Of a DNA stretch of 64,000 bases, positions 23,399 through 36,041 are shown one piece after another (the stretch's first letter is position 1; each line of letters starts with the position of its first letter). The notes below the pieces were generated by a model. That model saw nothing but the letters and a program-made list of their open reading frames with translations, was not told the origin of the DNA and ran no database searches. The translations under genes and the position numbers were made by a program. Origin of the DNA: Phorcus lineatus (lineage: Eukaryota > Mollusca > Gastropoda > Trochida > Trochidae); assembly GCA_921293015.1 (NCBI GenBank), contig OV121093.1, positions 26,422,622 through 26,486,621 on the forward strand, given 5' to 3'.

Positions 23399-26300
23399 TT
23401 ACTTTACTGTCATGTTTAAATAATTTTCAAGATCTGTCTGGAGGGAGTGTAAGCTGCAAATGAGGAAGGGATGATGAAGTTGGATGCCACTAAATAAAAC
23501 ACTTCCTGCAATTGACGCCACACTGCGCCACACTGCTGTCTTATTGACAGACCATTTCACTTGTACTCTGAGTCTCTTCCAGTCGAATAATAACAAATTT
23601 ATATGGGAGTTATTTACGACAACATATTCACCAACATCTTCTCTTCCTGTGATCGCCAAATCCCTAACAGAACCGAGGCCAACTTGATTCAATCTGGATT
23701 TGGTTGTCTTAAGTTCAAAGCGAGTATGCCCAGGTTGTCTAAAAAGCGTCAAAATCGTCAAGCGCCTTCCTGTTAAACAATAAATGCTGGTTGTTCTAAG
23801 CAGACCACAGACGGAATTATCCATATGCTCTCTGAAAGATAATATTATTTTTGCTAAAAGGAAAAAGGCAAAACATACCTATTTATGAGCAATATTGATA
23901 GCTAAAACTCTACAATTGTAATTTGGAGCTCCAATGATAAATTTACCACATTCATAATTTGATTGTCATCGAGCAAAAACTACATATTATACTTGGTAGA
24001 TAAGCATTGTGTGGACCCCTAAATGAAATTAATTCGATGATAGTTGTTATTGCTATGATGTCATAACAATGTAGAAGCCTTGCTGATGAATGGATGCTTC
24101 TACCTCATGAGATCTTTGCTAAAACGATTTATCAACCGGCCCATTTCTGTTCATATGCATTCTGATCGTGACAAAGTACTGATAGGCATGGCTTTAAAGG
24201 CTAAATAAGCTATATGGTCCTTTTTCATTTAAAAGACAAATAACAAGACAACAGTTGCAAATTTGTTTTGATTAATTCCAAGACATCCTAATTCTGTCGT
24301 CTATGGTATAATAAGACACATAATGTATAGCCATATAATAATGGATCTTATGATATCATAGACGAAATAATTAAAATCTAAGTCAGATACAAGATCTGTC
24401 GTAAGATACATGATCTTTTTCCTAAATCATTCTTCAAGGCTGCATTTACAAATATATTCATGTTTTTTTAGCACAGATTATATATACACTTGCTCTTTAA
24501 CAATCTTTATAAATAGCAGTACGTATTTCTTAACTTCAATTCTAATAATTTTTACAGAACGAAAATGGTATTTTCTATTTGCATCTATCATAAACAATAT
24601 TTTCAATGTGAAATGACATTTCCTTTAAATCATAAGGATGTTCTACAAACCCAAAGTTTCGAATGGTAACGTCCTTGATGATCCTCGTCATTGAGAGATC
24701 TGGCTCAGAGTAGATGGTGAGTAGAAAGTTGTACCCGCAGTTGGTACTGTACAAGCACCTGCCCTTGCTGTTGACACACGGACCAGAGAAGATCTGTCTA
24801 TTGTACTCCTGTCTCTCGCACAGATCCAAGGTCCTGTTGGACAGTTCTCTGGTGGAGACATTCAGGTACCCTAACAGTACGAAACACTTGGACATATCAG
24901 GTCTACATTTGAGAAGCAGGAACACGATGTTGGAGTGTTTAGAGCTTTCCTGCATGGAATTGACAGTGCATTTTATTCTATCCAGGCCAGGTGGTACTTT
25001 GATGTGAAACTTTCCTCTCGCAGGCTTCACTGAAAAATGATGGAAGTCAATAAATGGAACAGATATAGCAAATAAAGTGTAAACTTATGGAATTTGTCTG
25101 GCATTAAAAAGGATAGATTGGTGTAAACCTTGATGATCTCTCGGACGTACAATGTGAATGTTTTGTCTGCCTAAAATGAGTAATTGACTAAATCTTTATT
25201 ATAATTTCAAAAAGTTGATGTCGAAACAGAATTGAATTTATTCCTCTTTCGACCAATAAAAAGAGTGTCATCATAACATTTTTTAAAACTCTTAGTCAGT
25301 AAATGTACAGTCTATGTGTGAAAACCTTAATTGGGTAATAAGATTTGCCAATACATTAAAGAAGCTTGATAACCTGAAAGTTTGAAGGGTTGATTCCCTG
25401 ATTCTGCCACTAGATTTCTGTTTGAAAATGAAAACAACATCTTTGAATACGACGAATCAATATTTACTCACTGGTATTCATTTTTCTGGTACCACTGAAC
25501 ACACATATTTGTATTCCTGTATGAGAGAGAATGAGGCGGGTATCCTGCTTTCTCTTCACTTTGCATATCAATTCTCTCTGAAGTCATAAACCATTTCCTG
25601 ATCAATTTCAATAATAACCGATTTCTTCAGATAATATGAGCATATCCCTACAGAAAAATGAGGTGGTGAATATAAGATTTAAAACATGTTATGAGCTGAG
25701 TATTTAGAATTACTCTAAAGAAATTCCTTGTCTCTCGTATTTTTATAGCTGATAATGTCTATCAATTCTTGAACAATGGGTAAAAATTCTAAAGCTGAAA
25801 TAGGAAAAAGCTTTTAACAGATACAATTATTTTTGTGCTGGGGTCGTTTTGGTCTGATGAGGTGGCAATTATGTAAAAATGAATTATTCTGAAGAAATCC
25901 CCGGTGCCTCATATCTTTATTGTTGATACTGTATATCAAATTATTGAATAGTAGGTAAAAGTAGGTAAAAATTCTAAAGTTTAGACAGGTAGAAGCTTAT
26001 TACAAATACATAATTGTTGTGCTGGGGTTGTTTTGGTCTGATGACTTGGAAATTATGTAAAATGATATTTTGAAGATAACAAAAGAGCTGTCGAATAGCA
26101 TTTTAAGAGGCGATGATTATCGAGTATGAAAACTACATACTAAAGAAAAATTTAGCAGGAAACAGAAATTCTGAATTAAGAAAGTTAAGACCTGATAGTC
26201 GCGAAATTTGTAATAGGAATTTGATACTGAGACACATATATATTGATACAAAGAACAACATAAACAAAAGACAGCCTACATTCATCTGTATGACTTACCT

Positions 26301-26514
26301 TAGAACTGTTGAGACTCACTAACGTTGCATGAAATTTGGTTTCTCTCAAAATACAAGATAAGTGTTGTGCACAAAACACTGGATATAGACATCTTCCAAA
26401 TTTTGAACACAACTCTTCACACATTCTGGCACCAACCGGACCTCTGACATCATTTCCGGTTATAGTTTTAGAAAAATATGTCCCAAATATTAACATGAAA
26501 TACAGAAACGACAT
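23399..26514 (-). CDS. Uncharacterised secreted cysteine-containing protein (gene B)
   Basis: Four minus-strand exons join in phase: 26514-26299, 25577-25472, 25029-24651 and 23831-23399, giving 377 aa. The donors are GTAAGT, GTGAGT and GTTTGT; acceptors such as CTTTCAG and TTTTCAG support the joins. The junctions have phases 0, 1 and 2. Residues 1-20 (MSFLYFMLIFGTYFSKTITG) form a signal peptide. There is then an MCEELCSKFGRCLYPVFC motif (about 31-48), and a related C-x-N-S-K-GRCLYSTNC stretch near residue 200. The last exon has a blade-like DVGEYVVVNNSHINLLLFDW segment followed by KRL. No known domain was recognised. Gene C shares the MCE motif and blade-like segments, so I infer a secreted paralogous family. 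A donor-like GTAAAG overlaps the last codons, so a longer isoform with further exons is possible. Confidence 0.7.
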
Positions 26515-27844
26515 TTCAACGGAAATGTTGATTTCTGGACATACATGTATATCATTTTCACTTTGAATTAGTATTCAATTGCAATTGATATCGTTTTCAA
26601 TATGTGCAATTAAGTCAATATTGTTTGACTTTATATTCATAAAGCATTCCTCATTAAGATATTTTCAATATTGACAGTATTTGCCGTCCAATAACACAGG
26701 TTAATAAACTATTTAGATCCAAAGATAAAGATATGAGTAGAACATAAAATGTTTGATAATTGTATGCGAATGGTTTTAATTGATGTTTTATGGTGATGCT
26801 AGAAATAAATTGGTGTGAGAAATACTGTAATATTCATGATGATATTTTGACATTATCAAAGCAAGCAGTTTAAAGAAATTGGTTAATGGCTAGCTGTGTA
26901 TAGTGCAGGCAATGTCAAACTTTATATCAATCGGTCATACACTTGAGTTTACTTTACTTATAGAAATTTATGGATGGGTAAAGAAAGGGTCTACCTCTGC
27001 AAACCATCTCAACCGATTACCACTCTGCTTCAATTATTAGAGATGTTGTATCTTTGCAAAGATTTCAACGTCACGTCGGCTGCTAGAAAATCCTCTCTGT
27101 TTTATAGCCTCATGTGACATAACATGGGAAGTAATGATAATCACGTCGTACTGTTGTAAGAGATTCACATACTAATTGCAATGTTGTTACTTTTGCTAAC
27201 GGTAATTGGCAGCTGTTTAGATTTTATACGAATTTACTGCTGTAAGAGATGCGAGAGATGAAATATTAACTTATAAGGTTTAAGGTAATCGGTAACTGTT
27301 TAGATTTTAGAACATTTTTGAAGACAACTGAAAGAGATTGGATAGTTTTTAAAATATCTGAATGTAGGTATCTATAAACAGATAATGAAATGCAACAAAG
27401 CAGTTCAAAACGTTTTGACAAAAAATTTCAAAGATAATTGTGAAGACATTTCATTAAATTGTTTACATGTATGATTGAAATTGTTTAATTCTTTGTGTCT
27501 TTTATATGGTGATGCTGAATTAACACTTTTGTCCTTCTAATGATATGTTGAGTGCCTTTCTAAAACAATTACCCAATATCTTTAATTTTCGTTTTTATAC
27601 TTCTTCTCAGGGACCGATGGCAGAATGTTTTGTTTTACTTTGCTGTAGAATTTCTGGGTCTTTGTCACCACTAAAACCCTTATAACCTAACCAGATAACA
27701 AAAAAAACTTAAGCAGCAAATGTGTCCATTATTTAATAGCTTCATAAATAATCAATACTCAAATGTCACCATTGTGTTAGATGTGCTTGGTTCATACATT
27801 ACATGTAGAGAGGAAACGTTTTCTTTAATTTTCTAACAATTTCC
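26515..27844. other. Upstream region of gene B, AT-rich
   Basis: This stretch lies 5' of the gene B start codon on the minus strand and should hold its promoter and any untranslated exon. I saw no convincing TATA box or known control site, no reading frame of note and no clear repeat. Confidence 0.3.
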
Positions 27845-27854
27845 ACATTGAAAG

Positions 27855-28045
27855 AGGCTTTCAAGAGTAATTCACTTATATCACGGCTGCAGGGAGAAAG
27901 CCCGCGAAACCTGCGAACAGTGGCAGTAACTAGCGAACTTTGGGTGGTACTGCGTTAAAATCAGTGAAGCATTGCACCCAAACCTAACTGTGTGTAGAAC
28001 AATTTTCTTCTGCAGATATAGCTGCCGAGCCCGTGGCGGGATTCA
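27855..28045 (-). repeat. 5'-truncated SINE with 10-bp target duplication
   Basis: This is a shorter relative of the SINE at 7.6 kb. It shares landmarks such as the AGGGAGAAAGCCCGC and GCATTGCACCCAAACCT regions. On the minus strand it starts inside the B box, so the tRNA-like head is lost. ACATTGAAAG flanks it on both sides (27845-27854 and 28046-28055), a target-site duplication expected from LINE-mediated insertion. Confidence 0.75.
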
Positions 28046-28059
28046 ACATTGAAAGAATA

Positions 28060-29340
28060 AAAAATCATAGACGAATACAAGCTTTCCATATGAAGATATC
28101 TTGAATATTTGTCATACAATAACATATGTTTAGTAAACTCTATAGAGCTTAAGATTAGGTTATAAATACAAATTAGGATTATTCATATGATGGTCTTTTG
28201 ACTATTTAAAGCGAACACTTTGATGAAACTGATAAAACATAACACTAATCTATAAGAAATATAGACAAATTCTTGACAATGACAAAATGTGTATAAATAG
28301 AGCATGTTATATGGGAAGAAAAATGTATATATCCATGTCTTCATTAACCTAATCTAATATCAGATTTCGGGAGGTATTATTTTGCAGCTTTCTAATTAGA
28401 TTGATCGATCTTGTGATATCAGAAATAATCTCTTGTATTTGATATTCAACAGACAAAAAGGGGCCAAAGCATAACTGAAAGAATTCATAAATACGTTGTG
28501 TTATTGCCTAATGATATAGATTTTTCTTCTTAGTCGTCATATCAACTTGAGTTGAGGTTTGAGTATGAAAATTTCTTAACGAGATTACAAATACATAAAA
28601 TGTTTACTTTAGTGACATTTGTATCAGAATTCCCAGAAAATGTTACTATATGTACTTAATTTTTGTGCCAACTTGATATTTAAGTTGGTGATTTCTTTGT
28701 TGTGTTATCTAAAATATTTGTTCATCTATAAGTCTTATCACACCGTGTGAATATATCTCTGTTTTTGAATGTAACAATCGATGATAAAATAACATACCTG
28801 GCGCGAGCATCAGAAACATCCTATGTAAACCTAAAGAATTTTGGTAACCGTTCCCAACGACCTTTTATTTCAAATGATTGTCATCATCAATTCAATTCCT
28901 TTTATTCGGTATAAATGCCAGAGAGCTATGAACAGATAACAATGTTAATTTTTCAGATGGATTTATTTAACATTTCTCAAACATAATGATTCTCTTGTGA
29001 ACTTAGCAATATTTAACAAAATAGTTTTCTTAGTATATGACAAAAGCGCATAAAACTTATTCATATCGGGTGAAATACAATTATACTTTGGGATATATTT
29101 TAATCTCAGTTGCGAATATAACGTACATTTTAGAAGGAAGTGATATTCGTCTTCTACACAACCTAACGCACACTATGTACATATCCTATCACAACGTGCA
29201 ATGCCACATCGCCTACCAATATTAATCATTAAGGGAAGTTCACCAATGCCTAATAAACATAACAATCTTCTATATTCCCTTACTGGGATTACATTTAGAT
29301 AATATTCAACTGTTACAATGATTTATATTCTTTATAGCTA
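28060..29340. other. Intergenic AT-rich DNA
   Basis: Nothing supportable was found. A 62-codon plus frame at 29037-29225 has no splice context or motif. Confidence 0.3.
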
Positions 29341-29346
29341 GATAAC

Positions 29347-30720
29347 TTACTTGATTACACAAATTATTGAATACAAATCATGATTATTACAGTCTTTAAG
29401 TCTTTGTACAAAGCTATTGATAAATAAAATGCTATTACCAACATCTTGGGTAATCCATACCATACCAAAACCTTTTGAAAACAAAATATGTTTAACATGT
29501 GTGGCCCATGTTGTGCATTTACACTCATCTAATGACTTACATAAAAGGTAACCCTGTTTTGGATATCTATGTCTGGGCATGAATGATAACTTTAACCAAA
29601 ATTGAATACATCTTTTGTGATAATCAACAAAAAGTCCCTGTCGACCACATTCACCCAGTGCAGCATCGTTTGAAACATAATATCCGACACCAAGAACATA
29701 TTTACAAAATTTAACATGAAAACGTTCGACATAAAATTTTTTGAAATAGCCCCATATTTCACAGGAATAAAGTAGAATGGGTTTAATTTGGGTATTAAAT
29801 TTTTTGAATAAGACTGATGGTGAAATGTTCTTTAACTTGTATTGAAGTTGCTTAGCAGCAAAAAGGGCCTTATTGGCTGTTTGAACTAAAACATTTATCC
29901 CTAATGACCAGCATAATCTATTTGAAAAAACAAGTCCCAAATAATAATAATACGTAGATGTTTTAACAGTATCAGTGCCAAACATCCATTTTTCCGTCCC
30001 TCTAAGTGTAACTTCATTACGAAAAACTAAAATCTCTGTCTTATCTAAATTTACGGTTAATCCCCATTTAATACTAAACTGCTTAAGAAAGTTAAGTTTT
30101 CTCTAACACTGTCATCAAACAAACATAAATCATCTGCATAAAACAACAACAATATATCAAAAAATTCTTGACAAACAAAAATACCTCTTACATGTGAATC
30201 ATACAGCATATTTTCAAGTTCTACCACAAATAATGAAAATAGTAAAGGACTCAGAACACAACCCTGAAGTTCTGCCTTTCTTGTGCAGTGGTTCAACTAA
30301 CCCTTTCGCCCACTCCTCAGGAAATTTGCCACTGTCCAATATAACGTGGAATAAAACAGATATGGCATTAATTCGTATTTGAAACATTTCAACATTTCAG
30401 GTGTAACAGCATCAGGACCAGGCGCTTTACCAACTATAAGACCGTCAAGAGTCATCGTTACACACACTGCAATTGAATGCATCATGGTCTATTCAGAATC
30501 TTTCTGCTTCACGGAGATGGTCTTGATCAGTATCAGAATTGAACATTCTCGAAATAAGAAACCCACTAAGATTGAGTTTGTTGTGACTGTTTTTGGTTTG
30601 ATAAATTGTTTATTTTGATGCCAGAATGTTTTTGAATTACTACAACAATTCGTCAGAATATTAACCATGCTTCCTTCGTATTGTTCTTTCTTGTCATCAT
30701 CATTAGAAAAGCTTCAGCCA
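29347..30720 (-). pseudogene. Non-LTR retrotransposon with YADD reverse transcriptase, frameshifted
   Basis: Minus-strand frames give a reverse transcriptase in pieces. An upstream linker lies at 30720-30490 (FWHQNKQFIKPKTV). Next comes GKAPGPDAVTPEMLK at 30440-30400, the usual motif before RT domain A. Then come QGCVLSPLLFSLFV and the catalytic YADDLCLF at about 30260-30100. The thumb/C-terminal region is at 29985-29347 (YSCEIWGYFKKF, LGECGRQGLFVDYHKRC). The frame changes near 30297 and 30057, so it is not expressed. Its end (KGFGMVWITQDVGN) is similar to the start of the fragment at 54.09 kb (VWISQDFGDINGF). The two pieces therefore belong to one family, and this copy lacks the C-terminal Cys-rich part. 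Confidence 0.8.
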
Positions 30721-31400
30721 AATTTCCATCCTTAATTTATTTGTTGACTATATATTGTACACGTTCATAAGTCCAAAATGATTAGACGTCTTAACAATAT
30801 ACAAACTAGCAATCAAAAGCAAAGAGTTATCCATTTGTTGTTGAAAGAGGCCATAATTAAGAATTGAAAGTGAATGCTATGAGATTACATGGTACCTGTT
30901 TGTCATAAAACAGAAGACTTGTTGTGACAACGATTGGCAGACGTTGAAATTGATGTAAAGATGCTGTAGCGCAATTGGCACTTTGTTAATACAAGCACCG
31001 TTCTTCATGAGGAGGTCAAAAGTACGACTACCATCACAACGCGCAGCAGGACTTAAGCTTAAGTGGACAAGGGCCCTTCAGATCGGTTTACGGGTTCTAA
31101 TTAGCTGGTATTTTGAAAAAGCCGTATCTTAGCTGATTACAGATATTTAAATTCACTGTCACATTCGAATAGATTGGAAAAAATCCCGAAAGTTGCCATG
31201 GGGCATTTCGGTGGATCTTTGAGACATTTATTTTATTGCACTTAAAGTGTCCATTGAGAAGGACAGTTTAGCTTTGATGGTCTCAAAGTATGACAAACCC
31301 TTGACAAGTCCACTCCTGTAAATCATTAATTAATAGCAATATCCAGTTTTATCTCTTTATTAAATCGGGTCAGTTTCAGTTATGATATCAGTAAGTATAC
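30720..31400. other. Flank between LINE and Tc1 element
   Basis: No gene or repeat boundary was recognised in this AT-rich stretch. Confidence 0.3.
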
Positions 31401-31403
31401 ATA

Positions 31404-32929
31404 AACTAACGGGCAAAAGAAACGATACCAAACTTTCAGATCAAATATTTTTTTACAAAACTGTTGAAAATGTAAATACACGACATTGAAATGATTCCCC
31501 TATGTCAGTAATCATATGTGTCACGAAAATTGTTGCGTTTTGGCGATCCGTTTCCGGGAAATTGCATTAAAGCGAGATTTTTTTACATGAAAATCACATG
31601 TTGCACGTGCATCATTTGGGTATAAAAGATGTGTCTTATCATTCGACGACATACCATTTCTTCAACTGTACATGGAAACATGGCAAGATTATCACCAGAA
31701 GAGAGAGAGAGAGGGCCGTCGGGATGATACAGATGGGTGCAACGCATGCACACGTGGCTACGACGTTGGGTTGCAGCCGTATTACTATCACCAGGCTTAT
31801 GAGACGGTACAGGCAGACAGGGAGGACAGTAGACTTGCCGAGGAGTGGAAGACCCCGCGTAACAACCGCCAACGAAGACCGCCATTTGCGAATTCTTCAT
31901 CTGCGGAACCGCTTCCTGTCAGTGACGGAATCAGCGACGAATAGCCTTGGACATGCTGTCAGTCAAAGAACAGTGGCCAGACGTCTGAGACGACATGGTA
32001 TTCGCGCCTACAGACCCGGCCGTGGCGTGCATCTGACGCCTCGACATCGACGTCAACGTCTCCAGTGGGCACGTAACGTTCGGCAGTGGCAGGCCCGGAA
32101 CTGGCGAAGAGTCATCTTTTCGGATGAGAGTCGCTTCCAACTATTCAGAAATGATGGAAGAGCGAGGGTGTATAGACGTCGTGGTGAACGTTGGCGACGT
32201 TGTTGTGTTCAGACTGTGGTACCCTTTGGCGGTGGCAGTGTCATGGTGTGGGGCGGAATTAGCGGACAAGGGAAGACTGATCTCATTGTGGTTGATGGGA
32301 ACCTCAATGCAGAGAGGTACATCGATCAGATTCTCCGCCCAGTGCTCCTACCATTCCTGCAACAGCACAACAACAGAACCCTGTTCCAGCAGGACAACGC
32401 CCGTCCCCATACAGCCCGTATTGTCAGGGATTTCATGCAAAGAAACAACATCAACGTGTTGCCATGGCCTGCCAGGTCACCTGACCTGTCACCCATCGAA
32501 CATTTATGGGACCATTTGGATCGTCAAGTCCGTCAAAGAGCCGTGGTTCCAGGAAACCTCCAAGAGCTTGCCCAGGCCCTGAGAGAGGAATGGCAGAGAA
32601 TATCAGACCGTGTTATCTTACGTCTGATGTTCTCAGCACGACGACGAGTTCGGGCATGCATCGAGGCCCGTGGCGGCCATACAAGATACTGAAAAACCTG
32701 TTTTTATGGGTGTTGTATTTTTAGGTGCTGATCGAATTCAGGACAATTTCATGAGTGAACTTTAAGGAGTTGTACGTCATAACACACTGACCTGAAAGAC
32801 TTCAATATGTGATTGTTTGATGAACTTGTTATCTGTTTTTATAATGGAAATGAAATAAAAGATGTGTCATTTATTTTCTGTCTTTTATTGGTCAATTATA
32901 CTTGGTATCGTTTCTTTTGCCCGGTAGTT
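31404..32929 (+). mobile_element. Tc1/mariner-type transposon, near-intact, 1.5 kb
   Basis: Terminal inverted repeats of 28 bp lie at 31404-31431 and 32902-32929. The left begins AACTAACGGGCAAAAGAAAC and the right is its complement with one mismatch. TA dinucleotides immediately outside both ends (31402-31403 and 32930-32931) are the expected target duplication. The element holds a single long transposase frame and is clearly more GC-rich than its surroundings. The little divergence between the ends points to a recent insertion. Confidence 0.95.
31598..32692 (+). CDS. Tc1-like DDE transposase
   Basis: The long open frame (364 codons from the first ATG) encodes a transposase that cuts and joins element ends in the nucleus. 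In order it has an N-terminal helix-turn-helix (HVATTLGCSRITITRLMRRY) and a DLPRSGRPRVTT linker with GRPR AT-hook-like motif. A second DNA-binding half (SQRTVARRLRRHGI) follows, then the DDE catalytic core: FSDESRFQLF (Asp), SVMVWGGI, FQQDNARPHTAR (Asp), and SPDLSPIEHLWDHLDR (Glu), with DD34E-type spacing. The expected start is the ATG at 31680 (MARLSPEERERAVGM in family style). A (GA) run at 31698-31712 carries two extra bases relative to that expectation, so the 31680 start reaches a stop at 31725. The open frame then begins with an unlikely N-terminus. Use of the in-frame ATG at 31724 would lose only ~15 residues. Confidence 0.85.
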   Translation: MLHVHHLGIKDVSYHSTTYHFFNCTWKHGKIITRRERERAVGMIQMGATHAHVATTLGCSRITITRLMRRYRQTGRTVDLPRSGRPRVTTANEDRHLRILHLRNRFLSVTESATNSLGHAVSQRTVARRLRRHGIRAYRPGRGVHLTPRHRRQRLQWARNVRQWQARNWRRVIFSDESRFQLFRNDGRARVYRRRGERWRRCCVQTVVPFGGGSVMVWGGISGQGKTDLIVVDGNLNAERYIDQILRPVLLPFLQQHNNRTLFQQDNARPHTARIVRDFMQRNNINVLPWPARSPDLSPIEHLWDHLDRQVRQRAVVPGNLQELAQALREEWQRISDRVILRLMFSARRRVRACIEARGGHTRY

Positions 32930-32931
32930 TA

Positions 32932-33094
32932 TATAGAACGTCATACTAGTGCATTTTGATGTTTTGTATTGAACGAGAAGATGTCATGGGAGCAGAGAAA
33001 CAACGAGTTCGAAGAACGAGTTGTTTCTAGGCTCCCATGACATTTTCGAGTTCAATACAAAACATCAAAATGCACTAGTATGACGTTCTATATT
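32932..33094. mobile_element. Foldback element with ~75-bp arms
   Basis: The left arm starts TATAGAACGTCATACTAGTG at 32933 and runs to about 33008. The right arm, 33017-33094, is its complement with few mismatches. The loop is only ~8 bases, so the segment can form an almost perfect hairpin. It has no coding capacity. It abuts the Tc1 target TA, so the Tc1 element probably inserted at or next to its outer edge. Confidence 0.8.
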
Positions 33095-33723
33095 TATTAT
33101 ATACCCGATCTTAATTAATAAAAATATGTTTTATGAAAAATAAAAGGTTGCGTAGCGATACACATTTTCACGCCATACATACTTCCGCGTTGAGGTTACC
33201 TTGACATTAGTATTAGTACGCAGATGACCGAATAACGCAATTGACCTGAATGCCACATTCCTCCGCATGACGTCAAGTATAGCAAGTCCGGCTTTTTACA
33301 TCTTACAATAACAGCAAATAGATAAAAAGAAAGATATTTTGATGAAATTCAGAATTAATTTAATATGATAAAGCATAAATCAAACAATGATCAAGCTATT
33401 TTGTTTATAAACAATCGTGTAGAAATCAGTAACTTTTAAAGTTCAAGGACATTTTCAATATTTTCAAATACGTTGGCTCGCGCCATCAGTTAGTCGGAGT
33501 CACTGTTGAAGATAACTCGTCTACGCTTTCGCTGCCGATTTTCATGGTTCATGGTATTTGTTTATAATTGTAATCAAATCATTTGGAAATGACAATCTTG
33601 TTTCATAAGAGCTTTTGTGCAACTCTCACAAACTGGGAATCCCAATGACCTAAAAGTATATCTATAAATAGCTGCTTCGGGAAATCCGGGAAGTCCCAAG
33701 GTTCAGAAAAAGTAGAACCGGCA
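33095..33723. other. Spacer between foldback and large inverted-repeat element
   Basis: No gene. A TATTATATACCC string near 33097-33108 recurs in inverted form near 38412-38423, beyond the other end of the neighbouring element. This hints that the true outer boundary of that element could be wider than its main repeats. Confidence 0.35.
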
Positions 33724-33850
33724 GGGGTGCAATACGGAATCTCGAGTGCAATACACTACAGAAATGACTTGGTTTCCGGATCACTGAAACCACCATGAAA
33801 CGACATGGAAACCAGTATTTCCACTTGGTATCCAGATAGGTTTCTATAGT

Positions 33851-34200
33851 TTCATGTCGGTTTCCATGAAAACTGAAACCTACTTTTGCCCCAGATCCGG
33901 ACGGTATCCATCACCGTTCTTTACACACTCCTCCAAGTAGGATCCACTTGGTTTCCGTGATTGAAGTTTCATGTTGGTTTCCGTGAAAACTGAAACCTAC
34001 TTTTGCCCCAGATCCGGACGGTATCCATCACCGTTCTTTACACACTCCTCCAAGTAGGATCCACTTGGTTTCCGTGATTGAAGTTTCATGTTGGTTTCCA
34101 TGAAACTGAAACCTACTTTTGCCCCAGATCCGGATGGTATCCATCACCGTTCTTTACACACTCCTCCAAGTAGGATCCACTTGGTTTCCGTGATTTTAGT
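33851..34200 (+). repeat. Three ~117-bp tandem units
   Basis: Copies of a unit containing CCCCAGATCCGGACGGTATC recur with the GATCCGG core at 33894, 34011 and 34127, a period of 116-117 bp. The first two are almost identical, and the third has one GATCCGGATGG variant. The array forms part of the left subterminal region of the 4.7-kb element. Confidence 0.85.
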
Positions 34201-36041
34201 TTACTGTAGATTTCCACTTGGTTTCCTTGTTTAGTCAGTATATTGTATGTTTCAACCTGGTTTCCATATTCAGGTTTATTGTAGGTTTCAACTTGGTTTC
34301 CGTGTTTTGTTAGTTTATCGTAGGTTTCAAACTGGTTTCCATAACCTTATATATTATAGGTTTCAACTTGGTTTCCGTGTTTTGTTAGTTTATCGTAGGT
34401 TTCAAATTAGTTTCCATGTAGTGTTTATTGTGTGTTATGTAGGTTGTACAATGAACAAACACATTAATTGCCATAAACTATTTATTGCAATAAAGACAAA
34501 AAACATCCATGGAAAGTTAAAATACCTACAAGGTAAAATGTAAGTGTGAATTTAAGGTGGTTCACAGTGTATGCCGATCTTAAAAAAGCATTCCTCCTAT
34601 AAAAACATTTTATAGAAAATATTACCAATCCATTCACTATCAACGTTTATTCAAACACACAATTTCGAAGAATGAATTCATCTTTAAACGAGTAGTAAGA
34701 AAACGTAAGTTTACAAATTAATCCCTTTTAATTAAATCTCCAATCTTCATTGAAATAGATATTCTATGACAGCTATGAATATAAATATATGCATATGATG
34801 GTTTAGAAATGCCTTTAGTTATTCATTGCAAAATTAACAATCTACAAAAGTGCAAAATATACACAATTCACCCTGTTCACTTTTCAGATGTTTTGGATTG
34901 GTCTTTATTCTGAAACAGAAAACAATTGTATAGATGTTTAAAATATTCATGTGAATACATGAAGATGAGACTTTCAATCTTCCACGGTTACTTCTTTTCG
35001 CAAGCATACATATCAATTAGGGAGAGTAGTTAACAATCAATCCGTATGCTTACTTAACAATTGAATGTACTTACGGCCTTGCAACCCTCCTTGTTGCTTC
35101 AGTGAACACCTCAGATAAGCAAATTGAATTGAAAATGAAATTGATATATCTCTTATTTTGAATTTCGATAAAAATCAGCAATTTAATGTTCAAGTTATAC
35201 TAGAATATGTTGGATTTATCACCATAACAACGAATACCATTAAGACATATAAAATGATAAAAATGAGGAAAAAATCTTTTACAAAGCCCTCATAAAATCA
35301 TAATTTGTAGATAACAAAAGAACTTACTGTATGTTTAATTGAATAAACTATGTTTAAACCACAACAATTATTTCTCACAGCAGTCTTCAATTGTCCAACT
35401 TGCAACATTACTGTGAGGCACTGTATGTATATTGATGGTTCACACTAAAATTAACATCAGCAACATAGTTAATCTTCTAAAAGTTTACATAAGTCGAGCA
35501 GTTTTAAAAACCAATTGTTTCATTTTCATCTAGCAAAATAATATTCTTTTGCATAAGTTATATTTTTTAAAAATATCTCATTTTACAATATTCTTATAAG
35601 TTGAATAAAGGAAAACCATTGAGTTTGTGACTTGCACCTTAAATAGTATCCAAAGAAAAACACAAACATTTAGTTGAAATCGAAAGTTTAGTTGAATCAT
35701 GGTATAACAACTGTTACTGTTCCCATGTTCCCATGTTCCCATGTTCCAAATTCTGCTATTACACAGAAAACCTACATACTTTCAATGAAAACAAATAGAT
35801 AAAGTAGAAATTGACGGAAATATGAAATCCCAAAATAAATTCTTGTTCTAAGTCAAATGCAATTGATGTCGAGTACTCCCATATCAAAACACATGCAGTT
35901 ACAGTAGATTAAACAAAACAATCAATTTCGACCACCAATTGCCTTGGTTGCATTACCTATTGAATTTTCCAATCTAAACAGTTAAGTAATATACAGCGTG
36001 ATTATTCAAGAATTAGGTCAGCATGCTGACTGTGATGTTAC

